Made by a program: the position numbers and the translations under genes. 5,562 nucleotides of DNA from Planctomycetota bacterium (GTDB lineage: Bacteria > Planctomycetota > Phycisphaerae > Phycisphaerales > Phycisphaeraceae), in assembly GCA_029267795.1 (NCBI GenBank), contig JAJUHR010000139.1, positions 1 through 5,562 of the forward strand, in the 5' to 3' direction. Below, in pieces: positions 1 to 5,051 of the stretch. Positions within the stretch are counted from its first letter, which is position 1. Every line of letters begins with the position of its first letter. The notes under the pieces were generated by a model. The model ran no database searches. It was not told the origin of the DNA and saw only the letters and a list, made by a program, of their open reading frames with translations.

Positions 1-5
1 GGGGG

Positions 6-2057
6 TCACTCGAGGTAGGTGTACCCCTTCAGGCCTGATTCGTAGAACCGCAGCAGCACGCGCGACTCGTCCAGCGTCAGCTTCTTGTCACGCAGCGCGG
101 TCTCTACGCGCTTGCGCATCGTCCGCATCAGCTCTTCAGCCGAGAACTGCACATACCGCAACACCTGGCTGACCGTGTCGCCCTCGATGACCTCGTCGAT
201 GTTCACCTGGCCGTCCTCCGCCAGCGTCACGTGCACCGCGTTGGTATCCCCGAACAGGTTGTGCAGGTCGCCGAGGATCTCCTGGTACGCTCCGACGAGG
301 AATGTCGCCAGGAAGTAGTCGCCCCCGGTGTACGGGTGCAGCTCCAGCACGGGCTTGACGTCGTGCAGGTCGATGAACCGGTCCACCTTCCCGTCCGAGT
401 CGCACGTGATGTCCGCCAGAATCCCCCGGCACGTGGGCTTCTCCCCCAGGCGGTGGATCGGCATGATCGGGAACAGCTGGTCGATCGCCCAACTGTCCGG
501 CATCGACTGGAAGATCGAGTAGTTGCAGAAGTACGTGTCCGACAGCATCGCCTCCAGCCCGCTGAACTCCTCCGGCACGTACTCCAGCCCGCGCACCAGC
601 TGCAGCACCTTCGAGCACAGCCCGAAGAACAGCCGCTCTCCCAGGCTGCGGTGCTGAAGCGAGCAGTACCCCAGGTTGAACAGGTGCAGCGTCTCGTCCC
701 GCGCCAGTTGCGCATCGTGGTAGTACTCGATGAAGTTGTCCTTGTTCAGCCCGTGGTACGCGTCGAACAGCGTCAGCACCGGCGAGGGCATCTGCTGCCG
801 CTCGGCAGCGCTGAGCGTCTCGGAGATCTCGAACCGGTCGAACCCGCTCCACCCCAGCACGTTGAACACCAGCACGCTGTGGTAGGCCACCATCGCACGC
901 CCCGACTCGCTGATGATCGTCGGGTGCTTCACCCCGGCCCGGTCGCAGATGTCCTTGACGTGGAACACCAGGTCGTTGGCGTACTCCTGCAGCGTGTAGT
1001 TGATGCTCGACTCGAAGTCCGTCTTCGACCCGTCGTAGTCCACCCCCAGCCCGCCGCCGACGTCCAGGTACTCCAGCCCGGCGCCGCTGCGCTGCAGCTC
1101 CACGTACACCCGGATCGCCTCGATCAGCGCGTGCTTGATGTTGCGGATGTTGTTGATCTGGCTGCCCAGGTGGAAGTGCAGCAGCTTCAGGCAGTCGTCC
1201 ATCTGGTTCTCGCGCAGGAACTTCAGGGCCTCGAGCACCTCGCTGACGAACAGCCCGAACTTGCTCCGCACGCCCCCGGACTGCTTCCACCGCCCCGCGC
1301 CGCGCGCCGCCAGCTTCACCCGCACCCCGATCGACGGCCTGACGTTGTGCAGCTTCGCGTACTGGGCGATCAGCTGCAGCTCGCTGAACTTTTCCACCAC
1401 CGGGATGATGTTCTTGCCGATCTTCGCCGCCAGGATCACCGCCTCGATGAACTCCGCGTCCTTGAACCCGTTGCAGATGATCGGCGTCGTGTCGTCCGAC
1501 ACCATCGCCATCACCGCCAGCAGCTCCGGCTTCGACCCGGCCTCGAGGCCGAAGTGGTACGGACGGCCGAAGTCCAAAATCTCCTCCACCACCTGCCGCT
1601 GCTGGTTCACCTTGATCGGGTACACGCAACGGTACCCGCCGTGGTAGTCGTGCTCCCGGATCGCCGTGTCGAACGCCTCGTGGATCTCGCGCACCCGGTG
1701 CCGCAGGATGTCCGTAAAACGGATCAGCAGCGGCAACTGCAGGTCACGCTGCCCCAGCTCGTCCACCAGCTGCTTCAGGTCGATGCTGCGGTGCGCCTCT
1801 TGGGTCGGGTGGACCGCCACATTGCCGTTGGGGTTGATCGAGAAGTATCCCTTGCCCCAACGCTCGATCCCGTACAACCGCGTCGAATCGGCGATCGACC
1901 ACCCGTTGCCTCCGTTACCGCCAGGGGGGCCGCCGACACCGCCGCTCTTCTCCGCCTCGCCTTGGCCAGGCGGCGCGGTCGGGCTGACTGAAACGGGTAG
2001 CACAACCGGCGCGGCGCCCGCCGCGCCGCTGGGGCGGGGAGTTACCGTGATCGGCAT
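6..2057 (-). CDS. speA: Biosynthetic arginine decarboxylase (SpeA), PLP-dependent
   Basis: Decarboxylates L-arginine to agmatine in the first step of the agmatine route to putrescine; a cytoplasmic PLP and Mg2+ enzyme of the alanine-racemase-like fold III group. The 683-residue product matches SpeA along its length. Visible motifs are YPIKVNQ with the PLP-binding Lys149, HFHLGSQ around His296, the glycine-rich phosphate-binding DVGGGLGVDYDGS at 332-344, ESGRA at 384-388, and DITCDSDGK with the catalytic Cys552. A HPYTGGDYFLATFLVGAYQE block lies at 574-593. E. coli SpeA is about 658 residues. The excess here is N-terminal: residues 1-52 are rich in Pro, Ala and Gly, and conserved sequence starts near WSIADSTRLYG. 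The start is supported by a GGAGGTG ribosome binding site five bases upstream and an in-frame stop seven codons upstream. The gene is intact. Only five bases follow the stop, so a terminator or downstream partner cannot be judged. The identification is very secure. Confidence 0.97.
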   Translation of the reverse strand: MPITVTPRPSGAAGAAPVVLPVSVSPTAPPGQGEAEKSGGVGGPPGGNGGNGWSIADSTRLYGIERWGKGYFSINPNGNVAVHPTQEAHRSIDLKQLVDELGQRDLQLPLLIRFTDILRHRVREIHEAFDTAIREHDYHGGYRCVYPIKVNQQRQVVEEILDFGRPYHFGLEAGSKPELLAVMAMVSDDTTPIICNGFKDAEFIEAVILAAKIGKNIIPVVEKFSELQLIAQYAKLHNVRPSIGVRVKLAARGAGRWKQSGGVRSKFGLFVSEVLEALKFLRENQMDDCLKLLHFHLGSQINNIRNIKHALIEAIRVYVELQRSGAGLEYLDVGGGLGVDYDGSKTDFESSINYTLQEYANDLVFHVKDICDRAGVKHPTIISESGRAMVAYHSVLVFNVLGWSGFDRFEISETLSAAERQQMPSPVLTLFDAYHGLNKDNFIEYYHDAQLARDETLHLFNLGYCSLQHRSLGERLFFGLCSKVLQLVRGLEYVPEEFSGLEAMLSDTYFCNYSIFQSMPDSWAIDQLFPIMPIHRLGEKPTCRGILADITCDSDGKVDRFIDLHDVKPVLELHPYTGGDYFLATFLVGAYQEILGDLHNLFGDTNAVHVTLAEDGQVNIDEVIEGDTVSQVLRYVQFSAEELMRTMRKRVETALRDKKLTLDESRVLLRFYESGLKGYTYLE

Positions 2058-2062
2058 CTGGA

Positions 2063-2069
2063 CACCTCC
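2063..2069 (-). promoter_or_regulatory. Ribosome binding site of speA
   Basis: Read on the minus strand, GGAGGTG ends five bases before the ATG at 2057-2055. It is a near-perfect Shine-Dalgarno match and the strongest in the window. It fixes the speA start, and so indicates that the low-complexity N-terminal extension is translated. Confidence 0.85.
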
Positions 2070-2104
2070 AAACGATCAAAGCCGTTCAATGCGGTCAATC
2101 ATAT

Positions 2105-2136
2105 ACTCTAAACGGTGAAAAGCACTTCCAAGTCAA
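2105..2136 (-). promoter_or_regulatory. Candidate sigma-70-like promoter of speA
   Basis: On the minus strand, TTGACT (2136-2131) is followed after 20 bases by TAGAGT (2110-2105). An overlapping alternative -10 is TATGAT (2103-2098), which lacks a good -35 at the usual distance. The 20-base gap is long for a classical sigma-70 promoter, so the exact boxes are uncertain. This is the most AT-rich part of the divergent intergenic region, and it would give a 5' leader of roughly 40 bases before speA. Confidence 0.4.
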
Positions 2137-2347
2137 CCGCGAATGACAACTTTTCCAGCACAGCCCAGCATCGACGCACACACCGCAGTCTTTGCTCCCC
2201 GCCACGCTCATGGAGTTGTCACAGCGAGCCTCGCGTCGCGCCTCCCGCCACGCCGCACTCGCCCCTAAACCGCCGGGACATTACCATCGTCACCTGACCA
2301 CCGCCGCGGCTCGCGCCGCTCCCCAAGCCGCTTGGAACTCGTTCGTC
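2137..2347. other. Divergent intergenic region upstream of the HEAT-repeat gene
   Basis: This GC-rich stretch lies between the speA promoter area and the chosen start of the HEAT-repeat gene. No convincing plus-strand promoter, hairpin with a T-tract, tRNA or conserved small gene is visible. It is open in the frame of the HEAT gene from a TTG at 2192 (an ATG at 2210), so part of it could be an N-terminal extension of that gene. The predicted peptide there is a run of Ala, Arg, His and Pro that does not resemble a domain. Confidence 0.4.
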
Positions 2348-3466
2348 ATGACCGCTCAAAATCAAAGTCAAGGCCCCACGCCCAACAGCCCCATGCAGAC
2401 GCCCCGCAGCGACAGCCTTGACGCTTCAAGCGACCAACGCGGCTTGGCCATGCCCGCCGACACAAGCCCCGCCGCTCACCCCCCGCAGGTCCTGTCCCCG
2501 CCCACGTTCGGCCGGGAGATGCTCCAACTGGTCCTCATCCCCGCGGTGATCGTCGTGGTCTGCATTGGCCTAGCCCTACTGTTCGGCTGGCTCGCCGGGG
2601 CCAAGGACACCATCGACAACCACTTGCTCAAGCTCCGTCAATCCGGCGGCGCCGGCCACCTGCCCTTCGGCTTGCAGGACCCGCGCTACAAAGACCGCGG
2701 CCTGGCCGCTCACACCATCGCCACGATGATCCGCTCCGGCCAGGTCTCCGACCCCACCGAACAACAACGCCTCAGCGCCGCCCTGACCGATATCCTCCAA
2801 CACAACGTCGCCGACCACGAGGTGCTCCTGCAGGCGTATCTGCTGATCGCCGTGGGCTGCCTCGGCCAGCAGGACGCCTTGCCTGTGCTGTTCCAGGGCC
2901 TGCAGTCGCCCCACGCGCAGGTCCGCCACGGAGCGATCCTGGCGCTGCTGAGCTGGCCCGACGTCTCCGCGGCCCGCTCCGAGGCGGTACCCGCCCTGCA
3001 GCAGCGTCTGGCCGACACCGACCCCGCCGTCCGCGCCACCGCCGCCGCTGCGCTCGGAAAGCTCGCCTCGCCCGGCGACGCGCAGGTGATCGCCGCCCTC
3101 AGGCACGCCATGGGCCCCGTCGACCTGGCCCTGCGCGAGTCCCGTTGGAACGCCGCGGTCGCCTTGGCCCGGCTGGGCGACGCCGACGGCAGCCGCTTCG
3201 TCGCCACCGTGCTGCTCGACCGCGCCGCTCTCGCCCAGCTCCCCGCAGCCGAAACCGGCCCCGACACCCAGAAAACCATGCCCCCCGGCACCGTCGACCG
3301 TGTCATGCTCGCCACACTCAAAGCCGCCGACACCATGACCGACCCCGCCATCTGGGATAAGATCACTCAAATCGCCGACCACGACCCCAGCCTGCCCGTT
3401 CGGCAGGAGGCCTACCGGCTCCTTCAAGCCCCAAGGCCGGCTCCCGCGAGGCCGCCAGCCCAATAA
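2348..3466 (+). CDS. Membrane-anchored HEAT-repeat protein of unknown function
   Basis: Predicted 372 residues from the ATG at 2348. Residues 1-57 are hydrophilic and rich in Pro, Ser and Gln. One strong transmembrane helix (about 58-84, MLQLVLIPAVIVVV and onward, ending FGWLAG) follows. The remainder, about 110-360, is an Ala/Leu-rich helical array of degenerate HEAT or PBS-lyase-like repeats. The clearest units are DHEVLLQAYLLIAVGCLG, SPHAQVRHGAILALLSW, DTDPAVRATAAAALGKLASP and ESRWNAAVALARLGD, with a last one near SLPVRQEAYRLLQAP. Such repeats are protein-binding scaffolds, and no catalytic motif is visible, so no specific role is assigned. The tail is Pro/Ala-rich. It lies 178 bp upstream of the ferredoxin-Rieske gene on the same strand, so an accessory role in that complex is possible but unproven. 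The start is uncertain: no good Shine-Dalgarno sequence exists (a GGAA lies about 10 bases upstream), and in-frame starts at 2192, 2210, 2393 and 2450 are alternatives. That it is a coding gene is well supported by the repeat pattern. Confidence 0.85.
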   Translation: MTAQNQSQGPTPNSPMQTPRSDSLDASSDQRGLAMPADTSPAAHPPQVLSPPTFGREMLQLVLIPAVIVVVCIGLALLFGWLAGAKDTIDNHLLKLRQSGGAGHLPFGLQDPRYKDRGLAAHTIATMIRSGQVSDPTEQQRLSAALTDILQHNVADHEVLLQAYLLIAVGCLGQQDALPVLFQGLQSPHAQVRHGAILALLSWPDVSAARSEAVPALQQRLADTDPAVRATAAAALGKLASPGDAQVIAALRHAMGPVDLALRESRWNAAVALARLGDADGSRFVATVLLDRAALAQLPAAETGPDTQKTMPPGTVDRVMLATLKAADTMTDPAIWDKITQIADHDPSLPVRQEAYRLLQAPRPAPARPPAQ

Positions 3467-3488
3467 CTCGAACGGGGTTAGCTGATGG

Positions 3489-3520
3489 TTGGCTCGCAAA
3501 AAAACCGAATCCATTAGAAT
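3489..3520 (+). promoter_or_regulatory. Candidate promoter of the ferredoxin-Rieske gene
   Basis: TTGGCT (3489-3494) is followed after 20 bases by TAGAAT (3515-3520), with a seven-A run (3498-3504) in between. The -10 matches consensus at five of six bases; the long spacing weakens the -35 call. It would give a 5' leader of about 115-120 bases before the ATG at 3645. The same arrangement, including the 20-base gap, appears upstream of speA. Confidence 0.4.
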
Positions 3521-3580
3521 GTCGCACCCAAACCAACGACGGGGAGGTCAGAGCTTTCGGACCCAAACAGCCGTGGACGC

Positions 3581-3610
3581 CGATCCGCGGTTGATTCTCA
3601 GATCGGATCG
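3581..3610. repeat. Small inverted repeat in the Rieske gene leader
   Basis: CGATCCG (3581-3587) is the exact reverse complement of CGGATCG (3604-3610), with a 16-base spacer. The right arm also overlaps a short GATCG-GATCG-AATCG run (3601-3615). It lies between the candidate promoter and the start codon, so it could be an operator or a leader hairpin. Seven-base arms can arise by chance in GC-rich DNA. Confidence 0.3.
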
Positions 3611-3644
3611 AATCGAAACCGTGACCGACCCAGGTTGAGCAACC

Positions 3645-4724
3645 ATGGCAGAGACCCATCAGGAAATCGTCAAGGTCTGGATCGCTCCGGGCTGCATCGT
3701 TTGCGATGCGTGCGAGACCGAGTGTCCCCCCGTCTTCGACGTGCAGGAAGAGACCTGTGTCATCCGCCCCGAAGCCCTCAAGGCCGAGTTCACCCGCCCG
3801 CTGACGCCCTCGATCATCGCCGCCGCCGAGGGCTGCCCCGTCGAGGTGATCAAGTTCGAAACCGTCGAGGTGCCGGGCCCCGCGCCTTGGGCGGGCAAGG
3901 AGGCCCAGGCCGCCGAAGCCGCCGCGGCCCCAGCCGGCGCAGCACACGCGGGGGCAGCCAAGAAAGCCGTGACCGTGCCGCAGGGACCGCCCGACCCTAG
4001 GTGGGCCGGCCTGCTCACCACCGCGCACACCACCACCAGCGCCAGCCGATCGGCAGGGGGGCCCAGCGTCGAATTGCGCCCCGCCAAAGTCCCCGCCGAA
4101 GCCATCGCCTCCGCCCTCGGCAAGGACGCCCCGCCCGACGCCCGCACCGCCGCGATGGTCGGCAGCGGCTTCGTCCGGCCCAGGCCCAGCGTCGTGGAAC
4201 GCATCCGCGCCAGGGCCGGGGCCTTAACGCAGACCCAAGGCATGACCCGCCGCCAGTTCAACGTCGCCCTGGCCGTCGCTTGGGGCGCGATCATCGCCAC
4301 CTTCGGCACCGCGGCCGCGGCCCTGCAGTCCTTCCTGGTCCCCAAGGTCACCAAGGAGCCGCCCAGCCTCTTCCGCGCCGGTAAACTCTCCGACTACCCC
4401 AACCCCGGCGTCTACGAGCAGTTCAAGGGCTCCCAGGGCGTCTGGATCGTCCGCCTGCGCGACAACAGCCTCGTCGCGGTCAGCACCATATGCACGCACT
4501 TGGGCTGCATCCCCAACTGGCTCCCCGCCGACCAAAAATTCAAGTGCCCCTGCCACGGCTCCGGCTTCTACATGACCGGCGTCAACTTCGAAGGCCCCGC
4601 CCCGCGGCCGCTCGAGCGGTACAAGGTCGCTCTCGATGGCGAGTACGTCCTCGTCGACAAGTCCGTCAAGTTCCGCCAGGAGCTTGGTCAGTGGACCCTC
4701 CCCGGCGCGTACCTGCAGGTGTAG
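3645..4724 (+). CDS. Ferredoxin-Rieske fusion: [4Fe-4S] domain, TM anchor and Rieske [2Fe-2S] domain of a bc-type complex
   Basis: A 359-residue Rieske subunit of a quinol:cytochrome c or b6f-like complex with an N-terminal ferredoxin. Residues about 1-75 form a single-cluster ferredoxin: Cys17, Cys20, Cys23 and the distal Cys64 (in EGCPVEVI) are the expected [4Fe-4S] ligands, and Cys27 and Cys38 are extra. Residues 76-195 are a long Ala/Pro-rich linker. TRRQF at 201-205, a twin-arginine-like signal, precedes a hydrophobic helix (about 206-231). The C-terminal part, about 245-350, is a Rieske domain with CTHLGC (283-288) and CPCHGSGF (301-308). Cys283, His285, Cys301 and His304 should bind the cluster, and Cys288 and Cys303 should form the usual disulfide. 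The later GPAPRPLERY is typical of the family. Inferred topology: ferredoxin in the cytoplasm, Rieske domain on the outer face. An in-frame TGA three codons upstream and no other early Met fix the start; the ribosome binding site is weak (AGG at 3632-3634). No cytochrome b gene adjoins it. The Rieske and ferredoxin assignments are firm; the partner complex is inferred. Confidence 0.95.
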   Translation: MAETHQEIVKVWIAPGCIVCDACETECPPVFDVQEETCVIRPEALKAEFTRPLTPSIIAAAEGCPVEVIKFETVEVPGPAPWAGKEAQAAEAAAAPAGAAHAGAAKKAVTVPQGPPDPRWAGLLTTAHTTTSASRSAGGPSVELRPAKVPAEAIASALGKDAPPDARTAAMVGSGFVRPRPSVVERIRARAGALTQTQGMTRRQFNVALAVAWGAIIATFGTAAAALQSFLVPKVTKEPPSLFRAGKLSDYPNPGVYEQFKGSQGVWIVRLRDNSLVAVSTICTHLGCIPNWLPADQKFKCPCHGSGFYMTGVNFEGPAPRPLERYKVALDGEYVLVDKSVKFRQELGQWTLPGAYLQV

Positions 4725-4782
4725 CCCATCCGCCGAGCTTCAAATCCACGCGTAAGACCAGCCAATCCGCACACCACGCTAT

Positions 4783-4930
4783 GGCCCCGGGTGGACCTCG
4801 AAGCCCACGGAGTGCACTGCGTAGGCTTCCTTCCTCTCGCGCGGTGGGTGGCTGGGGCAGAGCGTAGTGATGCCCCGGTTTTTGCCGCGATGTCGCTTCG
4901 CTCCACCACAGCCGCCCAGCGCCCCGGGCC
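4783..4930. repeat. Palindromic intergenic repeat-like element (REP/MITE-like)
   Basis: This fills most of the 327-bp gap between the Rieske gene and the next gene. It contains two adjacent dyads. The first is a 30-nt palindrome (4800-4829) centred on GTGCAC, with 13 of 15 positions paired. The second is an 82-nt hairpin (4841-4922) in which 27 of 32 arm positions pair without gaps (23 Watson-Crick, 4 G-T) around an 18-base loop. The outer ends, GGCCCCGGG (4783-4791) and CCCCGGGCC (4922-4930), are near inverted copies of each other. A short open frame crosses the element, but its peptide (with ERSDAPVF and SLRSTTA) merely reads the two hairpin arms. I recall similar ERSD...LRST-type spurious peptides from planctomycete genomes, but cannot verify this here. 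Only one copy is in the window, so its status as a dispersed repeat is inferred from structure. Confidence 0.55.
4851..4883 (+). terminator. Candidate intrinsic terminator downstream of the Rieske gene
   Basis: GGGGCA (4854-4859) and TGCCCC (4871-4876) form a perfect six-base-pair stem around an 11-base loop. It can be extended by T-G, C-G and G-T pairs, and five T residues follow (4879-4883). This fits a rho-independent terminator for plus-strand transcription about 130 bases after the Rieske stop codon. It shares bases with the larger 82-nt hairpin, so the two folds exclude each other. The T-tract is short. Confidence 0.45.
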
Positions 4931-4980
4931 GGTAGTGATGGAAATTTTTGCTCAATCCGTTCATTTGGGGCATCCGATTT

Positions 4981-5000
4981 CCACCCCTCGGTGGTAGAAT
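4981..5000 (+). promoter_or_regulatory. Candidate -10 box and abutting dyad upstream of the secreted-protein gene
   Basis: TAGAAT at 4995-5000 matches the -10 consensus at five of six bases and is identical to the box before the Rieske gene. No good -35 is seen at 16-18 bases upstream. A perfect five-base inverted repeat, CCACC (4981-4985) and GGTGG (4990-4994), directly abuts the box and could be an operator or chance. It would give a leader of about 45 bases. Confidence 0.4.
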
Positions 5001-5038
5001 CAAAAGCGATCACAGTCTGCATTTCCATCCCTCAATTG

Positions 5039-5044
5039 AAAGGA
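5039..5044 (+). promoter_or_regulatory. Ribosome binding site of the secreted-protein gene
   Basis: AAAGGA ends seven bases before the ATG at 5052. An in-frame TGA at 5037-5039 rules out an upstream start, so the site and stop together fix the start of the gene. Confidence 0.7.
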
Positions 5045-5051
5045 ACGAGTT

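Noticed and set aside
136..1629. Long minus-strand frame within speA in another reading frame
   Set aside because: It is an Arg/Gly/Ala-rich shadow of the speA coding sequence with no recognisable motif.
231..1991. Very long plus-strand open frame opposite speA
   Set aside because: It is antisense to an unmistakable speA, and its composition (rich in Arg, Val, Leu, Gln, His, with no domain) is what GC-rich codon bias produces on the opposite strand.
2115..2297. 60-residue GTG-start open frame in the divergent intergenic region
   Set aside because: No ribosome binding site, no recognisable motif, and it overlaps the speA promoter area.
2192..2347. Upstream extension of the HEAT-repeat protein from TTG 2192 or ATG 2210
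   Set aside because: The extra residues form a low-complexity Ala/Arg/His/Pro run with no domain, and no good ribosome binding site precedes these starts. Kept as an alternative start only.
2576..3514. Minus-strand open frame opposite the HEAT-repeat gene
   Set aside because: The Gly/Val-rich translation has no domain and mirrors the HEAT coding strand; the plus strand has clear repeats and a transmembrane helix.
3363..4028. Minus-strand open frames opposite the ferredoxin part of the Rieske gene
   Set aside because: The plus strand carries the conserved cysteine motifs; the antisense peptides show none.
4791..4997. Small open frame across the palindromic element
   Set aside because: Its peptide simply translates the two arms of the hairpin and it has no convincing ribosome binding site; it is treated as part of the repeat.
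4666..5028. Minus-strand small open frames over the Rieske 3' end and the intergenic repeat
   Set aside because: Composed of repeat sequence and antisense of the Rieske tail, with no domain or initiation signal.
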